DNA of 64,000 bases from JBCCEJ01 sp039030335 (GTDB taxonomy: Bacteria > Pseudomonadota > Gammaproteobacteria > HK1). A program made the translations under genes and the position numbers. Of the stretch, positions 52,152 through 61,682 are shown one piece after another. How positions within the stretch are numbered: the first letter of the stretch is position 1; each line of letters starts with the position of its first letter. The notes under the pieces are model-generated. The model saw only the letters and a program-made list of their open reading frames with translations, did no database searches and was not told the DNA's origin. The stretch is from positions 1 to 64,000 of the forward strand of contig JBCCEJ010000001.1 in the NCBI GenBank assembly GCA_039030335.1. The letters run 5' to 3'.

Positions 52152-53309
52152 TCAGACCGCAATTTCCTGCTGAGTCGCGCAGTGGATACTGCCGCCACCC
52201 GATGCAATACCGTCGATCGCGATTTGTTCGATCGTTCGATCGGGAAATGCGGCGCGTAGCGTGCGACGCGCGCTGGCGTCGGCTCTCCGGTCACCGAATT
52301 TCTGCGCGATGACGGCGCCGTTGCAGACGTAATAGCCAATGTAACCCGCCGCAAAATCCTCATCGCCGTAAGCGTCGTTGAAATCCCACGGCGCTTCCAG
52401 GATCGACAGCGACAGCTTACGCCCGCGTGCATCCCGGCTTCGTTTGAGAATCTCGATGTTCTCGCGCGTCACGGCGTGATCGTGAGACGCCGTATCGTCG
52501 TCCCGGGCGACAACCGCCTGGCCGGGATGCGTGAAGCGGGCGTAGAAATCGGTGTGTCCGTCGGTGATATCTTTGCCGGCGATACCGTTTAACCAGATGA
52601 TTTTCTCGAGCCCGAGCAGCGCTTTCAGTTCAGCTTCGGCCTCCGCTTCGCTAACGCCAGGGTTGCGGTTCGGATTGAGAATGCAGCTTCGCGCCATGAT
52701 CGCCGTGCCATCGCCGTCAACCTCGAAGCAGCCCCCTTCCAAGACCAGTTCTGAAGGCACGTGCGGCACACCGGACTTGGCAGCGATGAAGCGGGCCACC
52801 TGCCGATCGAGTTCATGATCTTGTTTGTCGCCCCAACCATTGAAGTTGAAGTCGATGGCCGCCCGCTGGCCCCGTGCATCGCGTACAAAAACCGGCCCGG
52901 TGTCGCGTAGCCACAGATCGTCGACGGCAAATGGCACCAGATCGATCGAATACCGCGACCCGCCTCGCGCGCTCAGCAGGGCCCGGGCTTCGCGCTCGTC
53001 TTCAGGCGCGACCAGCATCGACACCGGCTCATACTTCGCCACGGTCTTGGCGATGGCGATCAGGTCCTGCTTGACGCGTTGGACTTGCCGTGACGCCCAG
53101 ATGTAGTCGTTCGCGACGAACGCCATCCAGGTTCGGGCATGGGGCGCGCTTTCGTCCGGCATTCGAAGCGTCCCGGATTCAGAGCGCGCGGCGCGCGAGG
53201 CGCGAAACGCCCCGACGGAGAGCAGCGCCGTGCCCAACGTGCGCTTGAGCGCGCTTCGCCGCGACGACTGGGCGTTGCTGTTGCGCCGGACCAAGTTTGA
53301 CTCTTCCAT
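52152..53309 (-). CDS. Tat-exported agmatine deiminase-family enzyme
   Basis: 385-residue guanidino-modifying enzyme of the agmatine deiminase/peptidylarginine deiminase family. It has the substrate-binding FAVDDLWLRDTGPVFV, GGCFEVDGDG, TDGHTDFYARF, and the catalytic Cys (C377) in GGGSIHCATQQ at the C-terminus. It begins with a twin-arginine-type signal (SSRRSALKRTLGTALLSVGAF), so it is likely periplasmic, unlike the cytoplasmic AguA. It would convert agmatine (or a related guanidine) to N-carbamoylputrescine and ammonia outside the cytoplasm. A TauD-type gene lies 28 bases upstream on the same strand. Confidence 0.88.
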   Translation of the reverse strand: MEESNLVRRNSNAQSSRRSALKRTLGTALLSVGAFRASRAARSESGTLRMPDESAPHARTWMAFVANDYIWASRQVQRVKQDLIAIAKTVAKYEPVSMLVAPEDEREARALLSARGGSRYSIDLVPFAVDDLWLRDTGPVFVRDARGQRAAIDFNFNGWGDKQDHELDRQVARFIAAKSGVPHVPSELVLEGGCFEVDGDGTAIMARSCILNPNRNPGVSEAEAEAELKALLGLEKIIWLNGIAGKDITDGHTDFYARFTHPGQAVVARDDDTASHDHAVTRENIEILKRSRDARGRKLSLSILEAPWDFNDAYGDEDFAAGYIGYYVCNGAVIAQKFGDRRADASARRTLRAAFPDRTIEQIAIDGIASGGGSIHCATQQEIAV

Positions 53310-53337
53310 GTTCGACGGTCGGGTGTTTCTTGACTTC

Positions 53338-54423
53338 TTACATGGCTGCCATCGGCACCTGCGTTTGCAAGCCGGGGATCGAGACACCGCCGCGGTCGCC
53401 TGGCGTTACGCTGCCATAGCGTTCCGCAAACGCATCGGGCAGTGCCACGCCGTCAGGCGGCGCCAGCCATAGCCTCAGCAGATAGCGCCTGCGCTCCCAC
53501 TCAGGCCAGTCTTCATACTGCGTGCGACTGTGCAGGATCTGGTGGTTGTGCAGCAGTTGAATATCCCCTGGTTCAAACTCCATGCTCAAGTGAAGCGCGG
53601 GATCGTTGGCGAGTTCCATGACCAGGTCCAACGCCTCTTCGAGCACGGCAGAAATGCGGGGTGCGTCCGGTAAGTCCTGGCTCATATCGATATGTGAGCG
53701 CAGATAGTTGATAACGAGGCGTCCTTCGTACCAGTTGAACACCGGCAGCTCATACCACGGGCCCTTCCCCTCCGGGATCTCATCGCGCCGGTTTCTGGGG
53801 ACCGCGCCGTACAACGCTGCGGCCAGATCGGGCCGGCGGCGCTGAATCTCGTTATGGATCGTATGCGAGCTGACGATCGTGCTGAGTCCGCCGGCCTTGG
53901 CCTGACGCAGGCACAGCAACGCGACCATATCGACCGAATCGCAGTGGTAGGTCAGGTGGCGGGCGGTCAGGTAGCCGCGCTCGCTCTTGTTTTCGAAGCG
54001 GTCACTGATGTCGACGACATGGCCGAGCAGATGGCCGCGCGTGTTCTGCGAGCGTGCGCAGCCAAGATGTAATCCGAGACCCCAATAGCGAATTGCGGCG
54101 TCGTCGAAGTCGCCGTCTATCGGAAAGCCGCGCAGCAAGACAAAGCCACGGCCGTTCACGACATAGCCACGAAGCTTGTCGATTGTCCGCGCGAGATTTG
54201 GCAACGGAAAGTCGTCGCGGCCCAGAGTTTGAAGTGGCTTGCCGCTGTCCCGAACGGCTCCAGCGGCCGCGCATATCTCATCTGCTTCCTGGTCGGTCAA
54301 CCGGTAGTGCCAGGCCGTGCTGTTTTCGAGTTCCGGCCCGTACCAGACGCCTGGTCCCGTGACCGGATTGTCGTATGGAGCCGGGTGGGAATCGGGCAGT
54401 CGGTTGCCGGGTAACGCATTCAT
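53338..54423 (-). CDS. TauD/TfdA-family 2-oxoglutarate dioxygenase
   Basis: 361-residue Fe(II)/2-oxoglutarate oxygenase of the larger TauD type. Iron ligands H160 and D162 are in LTYHCDSVDM; a distal HxxxxHSRTQYED block gives the third His, and RRRYLLRLWL supplies the 2-oxoglutarate arginine. ATG 54423 is used; an in-frame ATG at 54444 and a longer open frame to 54630 exist, but the start is not certain. Its stop lies 28 bases upstream of the agmatine deiminase start, so it is likely the first gene of that unit. The substrate is unknown. It could open or oxidise an N-containing side chain. Confidence 0.83.
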   Translation of the reverse strand: MNALPGNRLPDSHPAPYDNPVTGPGVWYGPELENSTAWHYRLTDQEADEICAAAGAVRDSGKPLQTLGRDDFPLPNLARTIDKLRGYVVNGRGFVLLRGFPIDGDFDDAAIRYWGLGLHLGCARSQNTRGHLLGHVVDISDRFENKSERGYLTARHLTYHCDSVDMVALLCLRQAKAGGLSTIVSSHTIHNEIQRRRPDLAAALYGAVPRNRRDEIPEGKGPWYELPVFNWYEGRLVINYLRSHIDMSQDLPDAPRISAVLEEALDLVMELANDPALHLSMEFEPGDIQLLHNHQILHSRTQYEDWPEWERRRYLLRLWLAPPDGVALPDAFAERYGSVTPGDRGGVSIPGLQTQVPMAAM

Positions 54424-54560
54424 GTGATGTTCTCGGGTTTGCATGGGATGCAGACAGCCCGCGCGTTTTCGTCCGATGCCCTGCGGTTGCCTGGACGGCC
54501 AGTGTAACCAACGGAAAGCCCCGATGAAGCGGTGATGCGCCGCCGATTCGCTGGCTCCCG

Positions 54561-55913
54561 TCAATAATCGGGACGGCAGAGCCTGATCAACGCCGCGGCG
54601 ACATCGCCAGCGTTTTGGATCTTGCGGCATGCCTTCAAGATCTCGCCAGCCGCCGACGGTTTCAGCACCATCTCCGCCTGCGCCATGAACTTCGCATCGA
54701 TCTGCGCATCGGTCATCGGCAGCTCCGTGCTGCCAATACCGTGCTCGATCGCGCGGCTGAACGTTTGACCGTCCGCGAGATGCACGTCCACGCGCGCGCC
54801 GTCGCGATTGATCGTGTCATCCGGATGTGTACGCACTTTGCTTCTGAGTGCGGCCACTTCCGGGTCGGCGACCCGCGCTTCGGTCACTTCCGGGAGCCCC
54901 GCGCGCCCCGTCAGCAACGCGACCGCGGCCCAGTGCTGCACGCTCACTTGCGCGAGCTGCGCATCCGGCGGCGTGGGCCGGTCGCACAGCATCAGGCAGA
55001 GCGGATTGACGGTGACATCGATGCGGTCGATGCGATCGGCGACCGGCGCGTTTTCTCGGACGATCTCCAGGCACGCATCGAGCACCGGATGAATCACGAT
55101 CCCGCAAGGGTACGGTTTGAACGTGTTGTCGAGGGTGTGCCAGGCCTTGCCGAGGTCGGTTGTCGCAGCCGCCGGATTGGGGGCAAAGCTGAAGACCTGC
55201 AGGTAGCCGTTGTCGCCTTCGAGCGCGGCAGTTCCGCCATCGAAGCCACGCGCCGCGAGCAGCGCGGCGTACAGGCCGCAGCGCGCCGAGTGGGCCGGCG
55301 TGTGACTGGTGCACATCGTGCCGTGCGTCTGCCGGAACCCGGACGCCATGTTCGCGGCGACGCCGAACGCCGAGCAGGTTTGCGTGTGATTAAGACCGAG
55401 CGCGCGGGCGCTCGCTGCCGCCGCGCCCAGTGCGCCGGCGATGCCTGTTCCGTACCAGCCGAGCTGACCTTTGGCGGGCGGCACCAGGAGCGCGGCGCCC
55501 ACCCGGCACTGGACTTCGATGCCGACCACCAGCGCCTCGATGAGCGCCTGCCCGGACAGTGCCTCACGCTCAGCGAGGGCGAACAGCGGACCGATCACCG
55601 GTCCACTCGGGTGGATGACGGTGGCTAGATGCGTGTCGTCGAAGGCGTGTGCAGCTGACGCCATGCAGTTCAGGTAGGCGCCCGTCACCATATCGACGCG
55701 GGCGGCATGGCCGATGAGCGACGTGGTGCCCGTGCCCCCCAGTTCAACGGCCAGATCCCGGGCGATCTGCGTGGCCTGCTGTTCGACGCCGCCAAACATG
55801 CACCCGACGATATTCGTGAGCGCCCGCACCCCGGCGGTTTGTACGTTCTCCGGCAGGTAAACTTCGCCAATGGAAAACTCGGCCAGCGCAGCCGTGACGT
55901 CGGTTCGGGTCAT
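54561..55913 (-). CDS. MmgE/PrpD-family protein
   Basis: 450-residue MmgE/PrpD-fold protein related to 2-methylcitrate dehydratase. CMASAAHAFDDTH, ALVVGIEVQCRVGAAL, the GLNHTQTCSAFGVAANMASGF block and the middle AWHTLDNTFKPYPCG are family blocks. In clusters without prp genes, members act as dehydratases, aconitate decarboxylases or unknown hydro-lyases. It lies upstream of the TauD/agmatine deiminase pair on the same strand (gap 137 bases) and divergent from the next oxygenase. A dehydratase role for a branched acid is an inference. Confidence 0.82.
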   Translation of the reverse strand: MTRTDVTAALAEFSIGEVYLPENVQTAGVRALTNIVGCMFGGVEQQATQIARDLAVELGGTGTTSLIGHAARVDMVTGAYLNCMASAAHAFDDTHLATVIHPSGPVIGPLFALAEREALSGQALIEALVVGIEVQCRVGAALLVPPAKGQLGWYGTGIAGALGAAAASARALGLNHTQTCSAFGVAANMASGFRQTHGTMCTSHTPAHSARCGLYAALLAARGFDGGTAALEGDNGYLQVFSFAPNPAAATTDLGKAWHTLDNTFKPYPCGIVIHPVLDACLEIVRENAPVADRIDRIDVTVNPLCLMLCDRPTPPDAQLAQVSVQHWAAVALLTGRAGLPEVTEARVADPEVAALRSKVRTHPDDTINRDGARVDVHLADGQTFSRAIEHGIGSTELPMTDAQIDAKFMAQAEMVLKPSAAGEILKACRKIQNAGDVAAALIRLCRPDY

Positions 55914-56045
55914 GACGGGTTGCTCTTGGAAACGGTTTGGTCCGTGCCAAACGCTCGCGAGTCATCGTACCGTGGTTGACTACCCTCAGCACAAGCGCAC
56001 GGCCCTCAGCGACCGTGAGTTCGGACTGACCTGCGGTGAGGCGTC

Positions 56046-56864
56046 ATGCCCGATCCCATCGAAGCACTAGTGGACCTGGACCAGTTCCCGCTGCACGCAC
56101 CGGGCAGCGCGGCGTACCAGGCTCTGGTGTCGGCAGCACGGGAAGACTGGCGTACCCGCGGCGCATTCAGGTTGCCCCAGCTGCTGCGCACGGAGGTCGC
56201 CAGGAACGCGGCTGCGGAGCTCGAACCGCGGTTCGCTTGCCACGCATTTCGCCATCGCCGGTCGCACAATATCTACTTCGACGATGACATGGCGGACCTG
56301 CCCGCCGATCTGCTCGACCATCGGCTGGTGACTTCGCACCGTACCCTGACCTGCGACCAGCTGAACGGCACGATCATCCGTTCGGTTTACGAATGGGATC
56401 CGCTCTGTGAGTTCCTGCGCCGTGTACTCGACTTGCCGGAGCTGTTTCGCGTCGCCGATCCGATGGCGCGCCTGAACGTCATGGCCTATGCCGATGGAGA
56501 TGAGCTCGGTTGGCATTTCGACCGCGCCGAATTCGCCGTCACGTTGTTACTGAAGGGCGCGGACACGGGCGGGCACTTCGAATACCGGCGCAATCTGCGC
56601 ACGCTTTCCGACCCCAACGTCGAAGGTGTGCGCCGACTGTTGGTTGGCGCCGATCCGGAGGTTCGCCAGGCGCGGTCGTCGCCGGGCACGATGACCGTGT
56701 TTAGCGGGTCTTGCTCGGCCCATCGGGTGTCCCGCGTGACTGGCACGAGCGCGCGCATCATGGCCGTGCTGAGCTTCATGGAGCAGCCCGATCATCACTA
56801 CGCGCCTGCAGATCGACTGCGCTTCTACGGCCGGTCTTCACCCGATGAGGCGTTGACGGACTGA
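56046..56864 (+). CDS. 2-oxoglutarate/Fe(II) oxygenase, ArpA/HalD-like
   Basis: 272-residue oxygenase of the double-stranded beta-helix fold. Iron ligands H157 and D159 lie in GWHFDRAEF, distal H226 in SAHRVSRV and the 2-oxoglutarate arginine near R237. The layout resembles the family that includes ArpA and the amino-acid halogenases HalD/BesD. In halogenases the Asp is replaced by Gly, so this one is expected to hydroxylate. Start ATG follows GTGAGG. It stands alone between divergent units and 294 gene-free bases before the thiolase. The substrate is unknown. Confidence 0.78.
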   Translation: MPDPIEALVDLDQFPLHAPGSAAYQALVSAAREDWRTRGAFRLPQLLRTEVARNAAAELEPRFACHAFRHRRSHNIYFDDDMADLPADLLDHRLVTSHRTLTCDQLNGTIIRSVYEWDPLCEFLRRVLDLPELFRVADPMARLNVMAYADGDELGWHFDRAEFAVTLLLKGADTGGHFEYRRNLRTLSDPNVEGVRRLLVGADPEVRQARSSPGTMTVFSGSCSAHRVSRVTGTSARIMAVLSFMEQPDHHYAPADRLRFYGRSSPDEALTD

Positions 56865-57158
56865 GTGCTGCGGCCGACGTGCCGCACCGCGCCAGTCGAC
56901 GGTAGCGTCGTCCGATCCGCGACATCGACGTTACGCGCCGGTGCCCGCCGCGCTCTCCCTAACGCCCCGCCAGCGCAACGTGCATCGCCTGACCGACATG
57001 CCGATTTGGTATGCACTGGCCCGGTCGCGCCGGGTTAATCTCGAACGCACAACCTCTCAACCCGACTTCTTCAAGTCTCGACCGAAGTGCCGCGCAAGTT
57101 TCACGACCGCAACCGGCCTGCGCGATCGATACTGCACTCTCGATAGAGGAGCCCCAAC
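56865..57158. other. 294-base interval with no convincing gene
   Basis: No supported protein or RNA was seen. It ends with AGAGGA at 57145-57150, the ribosome site of the thiolase. A promoter for the thiolase-DUF35 pair probably lies here, but no clear boxes could be picked. Confidence 0.4.
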
Positions 57159-58412
57159 ATGGCAATGGATAATCTCGACGCGACCACACCACGCCACCTG
57201 GCGGGCAAGTACGCGATCGCCGGCGTTGGCGAGACCACTTACCGGCGCGGGTCTAATGAATCCACTCGCAACCTCGCGACATGGGCGATCGGCAACGCGC
57301 TCGATGACGCCGGTCTCGATGCGTCCGAAGTAGATGGCATGCTGTCTTATTCCGGCAATGATTCGACGATGTCGAACTTTGTCGCCGGCGACCTCGGTAT
57401 CCGGCTCAACTTCTACATGGACGTGCACGGCGGTGGGTCCAGCACCGAGGCGCTGGTCGGTATCGCGATGGGGGTCATCGAAGCCGGCATGTGCAACACC
57501 GTTGCGATCTTCCGCGCGATGAACGGCTACTCGCAGGTGCGCATTGGTGGCACGGGTGCGCGCTCGGCTGTGCCGATCATCGGCGACCAGGTGCATATGC
57601 GCGCCTATGGCTGGCAAAGTGCCGGGCAGTGGTTTGCCCCGGCGTTCATGCGGCACATGTACGACTACGGCACGACGCCGGAGCAGGTCGCAGGCGTCAA
57701 AGTTGCGCATAGCAAACACGCGTCCAACAATCCGAAGGCGTTCTATCGCAAGCGCTACACGGTGGACGATGTCGTCAACAGTCGGATTATCTGCAAGCCG
57801 CTGCACCTGCTCGATTGCTGCGTCGAGACCGACAACGCGACCTGCCTCATCGTGACGCGTGCCGACCGTGCACGCGATCTGCGTCAACCGCTCGTACGGA
57901 TACGCGCAGTGGTCGGGCGGTGCTCGAAACCCCGCTCCGATATGCTCTATCAGTACGGCCCGATCTCAACCGTTGCAGGTCATTACGCGCGCGAGATTCT
58001 GTGGCCGAACGCGGATTGCAAACCCGAAGATATCGACATTACCGGTTCGTACGACGCATTCACGTTTACGACCATGCTGCAGCTCGAAGACTACGGTTTC
58101 TGCGAGAAAGGGGCTGGCGGCGAATATGTCTCAAACGGGACCATCGAACTCGGCGGCAAGCGGCCGAATAACACGTCCGGCGGCCACTTGTGCGAGGGTT
58201 ACACCCACGGCATGAGCATGGTGATCGAAAACGTGCGCCAGCTGCGCGGCGATGTCGACTGCTCGTGCCCGGTTGGCCCGGACGGTCGGCGCCAGCACAC
58301 GTACGACTATTCAGAAGGGGGTTGCCGGCAAGTGCGTGATCCGCAACTGACGGCCAATCTCGGCTGGGCGAATCCGGGCACTGGCTCGGCGCTCGTCATG
58401 CAGGCCGGTTGA
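57159..58412 (+). CDS. Ltp2-like thiolase-fold lipid-transfer protein/aldolase
   Basis: 417-residue SCP2-type thiolase-fold protein. The glycine-rich VHGGGSSTEALVG replaces the nucleophilic Cys motif of true thiolases, as in lipid-transfer proteins. Later blocks are CEGYTHGMSMVIENVRQLRG and SGGHLCEGY. The Ltp2 family together with a DUF35 partner forms an aldolase that shortens steroid side chains (Ltp2-ChsH2). The gene is followed 13 bases later by a DUF35 protein, the same arrangement. The substrate here is not shown to be a steroid. Ribosome site AGAGGA. Confidence 0.83.
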   Translation: MAMDNLDATTPRHLAGKYAIAGVGETTYRRGSNESTRNLATWAIGNALDDAGLDASEVDGMLSYSGNDSTMSNFVAGDLGIRLNFYMDVHGGGSSTEALVGIAMGVIEAGMCNTVAIFRAMNGYSQVRIGGTGARSAVPIIGDQVHMRAYGWQSAGQWFAPAFMRHMYDYGTTPEQVAGVKVAHSKHASNNPKAFYRKRYTVDDVVNSRIICKPLHLLDCCVETDNATCLIVTRADRARDLRQPLVRIRAVVGRCSKPRSDMLYQYGPISTVAGHYAREILWPNADCKPEDIDITGSYDAFTFTTMLQLEDYGFCEKGAGGEYVSNGTIELGGKRPNNTSGGHLCEGYTHGMSMVIENVRQLRGDVDCSCPVGPDGRRQHTYDYSEGGCRQVRDPQLTANLGWANPGTGSALVMQAG

Positions 58413-58425
58413 GGAGGACGCGACG

Positions 58426-58941
58426 ATGTTGCAAGGCGATTACCTCGGCATGACCCTGACCATTCAGGATGTCGACAAAGAAAACGAAGCGTATTTCCGT
58501 TACTGCGCGGCCGGTGACTTCCGGTTACAGCGGGGGAAAGAATCCGGCTTGTTGCGCTACCCGCCGACCACGGCGTGCCCGTGGACGCGCGATCGCGAAT
58601 ACGACTGGGTGTCGGTCGAGGGCAAGGGCACCGTACACTCGTATGGCGAGGTGCATCACGGCATTCAGCCAGCGTTCAAAGAACGGGTGCCCTACCTCGT
58701 GCTGATGGTCGACCTGGATACCCAGAAAGGTGAGCCGAGCGCCGGTGAGGCGCTACGGGTGGTGGGTAATCTGGTGACGCCGGATGGCGAACTGGCGCCA
58801 CCCGACATGGTGCGAAGCGTTGGCATCGGCACCCGCGTGCGGATGGTGTTCTCGACCGTCACCGACGGCTTTGCGATTCCGCAGTGGACCGTCGACGAAG
58901 AGGCTGAACAGCCCGAGCCGTGGCGCTACCCGCAGGAGTAG
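58426..58941 (+). CDS. DUF35 OB-fold partner protein without zinc cysteines
   Basis: 171-residue OB-fold acyl-CoA-associated protein (DUF35/ChsH2 C-terminal type). SVEGKGTVHSYGEVHHG begins the OB-fold. In usual members a rubredoxin-like zinc ribbon with four Cys precedes it; here the corresponding region (about residues 20-50, LQRGKESGLLRYPPTTACPWTRD) keeps only one Cys. AGGAGG eight bases before the ATG gives a strong start. It is likely the partner of the adjacent Ltp2-like protein, with structural consequences of the missing ribbon unknown. Confidence 0.83.
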   Translation: MLQGDYLGMTLTIQDVDKENEAYFRYCAAGDFRLQRGKESGLLRYPPTTACPWTRDREYDWVSVEGKGTVHSYGEVHHGIQPAFKERVPYLVLMVDLDTQKGEPSAGEALRVVGNLVTPDGELAPPDMVRSVGIGTRVRMVFSTVTDGFAIPQWTVDEEAEQPEPWRYPQE

Positions 58942-58958
58942 CGCCAGGCCGTGATCGG

Positions 58959-59894
58959 CTAGCCGAGCTGACTACGCTCGGCGGCCAGCTGCTTCAGGAG
59001 CGCCGGGTGATCGCCGACGAGGCGTAATACCAGATGGTCGACGCCGCGCTCGACGTAGCTCCGGATGAACGCCAGCACGTCGTCGAGCGGTCCGCCGTAG
59101 CATGACTGGAACTTGCGCATCGCGGCTGGTGGTGCGTTGTAGTAGTTCTGGAGGTACGTGTTGATGGCGTCATCAGCCACTTGCGGATCGTTGTCGACGG
59201 CGACCGTCAAGTAGAGTGCCGTGGTCGTTGATCCGGCATCGCGGCCAGCCGTTTCGGCCGTCGTCAGATAGTGTTTGCGCCGCTCGCCGAAAGTCTCGGC
59301 ATCGGGCCCGATCGGAAACCATCCATCGAAGTACTTCGCCGCGCGCTCGATACCGGGCAGCACGCCGGTGCCCAGCCAGAGCGGCGGTCCGCCCGGCGTG
59401 TGCGGGACCGGCGCCAGCGTACTGTTTTCGAGCTGCCAGCGTCCGTCCCAGGTTACCGGCTCACCGGTCCACAGTGCCTTCATCAGCCGGTAGCCTTCCA
59501 GCAGTCGCCCGACGCGCTTTTCAAACGGCACACCGGCCGTCACGAACTCCGCGCGCACGGCGGGCATGTCGGCGGCGATGCCGACTCCGACGCGCAGCCG
59601 GCCTTCAGAGACCTGATCCAGCGTTGCCAGCTGCTGGGCCAGCACCACGGTGTTGCGCAACACCGGCAGCAGCACGGCAGTGCCCAGTTCCACCCGTGGG
59701 ATGGCGCCAGCAACGGCCGCCAGCAGCGTCAGCGGGTCGTGCCGTGGCCGCGCGGTCAGCGAATCACCAGCCCAGACCGAGTCGTAACCGAGATCGGCGG
59801 CCATGCGGGCGGCGTCGAGCAGCACCGCTCCGGATGGCTCGTCCCGCATGATGTTCTCGCGCGTTGGCAGCAGGTAGCCGATCTTAAGGCTCAT
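58959..59894 (-). CDS. LLM-class (luciferase-like) F420-dependent oxidoreductase
   Basis: 311-residue TIM-barrel oxidoreductase of the luciferase-like monooxygenase class. GYLLPTRENIMRDEP at the start, DSVWAGDSLTARPRHDPLTLLAA, and the deazaflavin/flavin-type region LRVGVGIAADMPAVRAEFVTAGVPF followed by PLWLGTGVLPGIERAAKY. The class divides into FMN- and F420-using groups; with cofD, cofE and npdG in the same window an F420-dependent member is plausible. GAGGAA precedes the ATG. Convergent with the DUF35 gene and divergent from the MFS exporter. Confidence 0.83.
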   Translation of the reverse strand: MSLKIGYLLPTRENIMRDEPSGAVLLDAARMAADLGYDSVWAGDSLTARPRHDPLTLLAAVAGAIPRVELGTAVLLPVLRNTVVLAQQLATLDQVSEGRLRVGVGIAADMPAVRAEFVTAGVPFEKRVGRLLEGYRLMKALWTGEPVTWDGRWQLENSTLAPVPHTPGGPPLWLGTGVLPGIERAAKYFDGWFPIGPDAETFGERRKHYLTTAETAGRDAGSTTTALYLTVAVDNDPQVADDAINTYLQNYYNAPPAAMRKFQSCYGGPLDDVLAFIRSYVERGVDHLVLRLVGDHPALLKQLAAERSQLG

Positions 59895-60154
59895 GACGAT
59901 TCCTCATTGTTGCTGGACAGAATCTCGCGTCGACCGGTGCCGGCTCGCACGCGAACGCGTCGCAGGCGTTGCGTATGATCGGGCCGTCTCAACGTGACGC
60001 ATTGGCGCGCGCAGCCACGAGGCAACTGGTTCATCATGAACGGCTTGGTGACATGGCCTGACTGCGCGCCGCTTTACGGACGCACAGACTAATGCCAAGT
60101 CGCCGCTGACCGAACCGCCTGGGAGCACAACCTCTGTCTGAGTCCCATACCACG

Positions 60155-61627
60155 ATGACTCCGCTCGGCCGCGCGTTGATTCTGCTGACGGCCACCAGCG
60201 TGACGTTCTTGTACGCGATGACGGTTAGCATCGCGAACGTCTCGTTGCCGCAGATGCAGGGGTCGCTGTCGGCAACGCAGGATCAGATCGCCTGGGTGGT
60301 GACGTTCAACATCGTTGCGACGGCGGTGGTCACGCCGATGTCGGGCTGGCTGGCGGGTCGCTTTGGCGCCCGGCGGCTCGCGTTGTGGTCCATTGTGCTG
60401 TTCGCGATCGCGTCGCTGCTTTGCGGGCTTGCCAACTCCCTGGAAGCGCTGGTGCTCTACCGCATTCTGCAAGGCGGAGCTGGCGCACCGCTGGTGCCGA
60501 TTTCGCAGGCCATCGTGCTGGAGACCTACCCGAAGCATCAGCACGGTGTCGCCACCGCCGTGTTCGGCATGGGGGTCGTGTTCGGGCCGATCCTCGGGCC
60601 GATCGCCGGCGGATTCCTGAGTGAGGCGTATAACTGGCGGTGGGTCTTCTTCATGATCCTGCCGTTCACGCTGATCGCACTGATCGGTGTCTGGATCTTC
60701 ATCAAGGACAACGGCGTACGCCGCGCCACGCGGCTCGACTGGACCGGGCTGCTGACCCTCACCATCAGCATCGCCACGCTGCAGTTGATGCTGGACCGCG
60801 GCGAACGTACCGGCTGGTTCGATTCCTGGGAAATCATCGTCTACTCGGGCCTTTGCCTGACGGCCATCTACGTGTTCGTGGTGCACTGCATGACGTCCAA
60901 GGCGCCATTTTTTCCGCTGGCGCTGCTGCGCAATCGCAACTACATGGTGGGGCTGGTGTTGGTGCTGATGTTCGGGATGCTGAACTTCACGCCGATGACC
61001 CTCCTTCCGGCGCTGCTGCAAAATCTCGGCGGCCATCCGGATTCGATCATCGGTCTGGTGCTGGGCGCGCGCGGGCTGGGCACGCTGACCGGTTTCACGT
61101 TCATGTTCTTCGCTAGCCGCATCGACCCGCGTTACCTGTTGATCGCGGGCTTTCTGATGCAGGGTGTGTCGGGGTGGTGGATGGCGCAGTCGGATCTCAG
61201 CCTGTCGATGAACTGGTTTTTCTGGTCGATCTATCTGCAGGGGCTGGGCGTCGGCATCCTGTGGGTGCCGATTTCGGTGGTCGCGTTCTCGACGCTTCAG
61301 GTGGAACTGACGCAGGACGGTACGGCGTTCCTGCATTTGCTTCGCAATATCGGTTCCAGCATCCACATCTCACTCAGCATCACGCTGGTGATTCGCTCGG
61401 CACAGACCAGCTACGCCGAGCTGAGCGAGCACGTTTCGCCATTCAATGAGAACTGGGCTTTGCCGTGGGTGTCAGGCGCCTGGAATACTGGCACGGCGGA
61501 GGGCCTGGCGGCGGTCAGCGGCGAACTCGGGCGCCAGTCAGCCATGATCGGTTACATCAACTCGTTCTACTTCTTTGCCCTGACGGCCCTTATCGTGTTG
61601 CCGCTTATCCTTCTCGTGAGACGTTGA
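60155..61627 (+). CDS. MFS transporter, DHA2 (EmrB/QacA) type
   Basis: 490-residue inner-membrane drug:H+ antiporter-type transporter with about 14 hydrophobic segments. GWLAGRFGARRLAL is motif A, the antiporter motif C is visible as VVFGPILGPIAGGFL, and FMILPFTLIALIGVW belongs to a later segment. The ATG is at 60155, with no strong ribosome site. Transcribed in the same direction as the oxygenase and keto-acid hydratase that follow. A role in export of a toxic intermediate or of an aromatic/organic acid is possible, not shown. Confidence 0.9.
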   Translation: MTPLGRALILLTATSVTFLYAMTVSIANVSLPQMQGSLSATQDQIAWVVTFNIVATAVVTPMSGWLAGRFGARRLALWSIVLFAIASLLCGLANSLEALVLYRILQGGAGAPLVPISQAIVLETYPKHQHGVATAVFGMGVVFGPILGPIAGGFLSEAYNWRWVFFMILPFTLIALIGVWIFIKDNGVRRATRLDWTGLLTLTISIATLQLMLDRGERTGWFDSWEIIVYSGLCLTAIYVFVVHCMTSKAPFFPLALLRNRNYMVGLVLVLMFGMLNFTPMTLLPALLQNLGGHPDSIIGLVLGARGLGTLTGFTFMFFASRIDPRYLLIAGFLMQGVSGWWMAQSDLSLSMNWFFWSIYLQGLGVGILWVPISVVAFSTLQVELTQDGTAFLHLLRNIGSSIHISLSITLVIRSAQTSYAELSEHVSPFNENWALPWVSGAWNTGTAEGLAAVSGELGRQSAMIGYINSFYFFALTALIVLPLILLVRR

Positions 61628-61682
61628 AATCCGCGGCGCCAGGACTAAAGATGACGATTCAAATCCAACACGAGCCCGACCG

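Noticed and set aside
54615..55628. Plus-strand frame of 337 residues antisense to MmgE/PrpD
   Set aside because: Arg/His-rich shadow of a well-matched family member.
60089..61366. Minus-strand frame of 425 residues antisense to the MFS gene
   Set aside because: It is rich in His, Gln, Arg and Asp repeats, the mark of an antisense frame of a hydrophobic high-GC gene.
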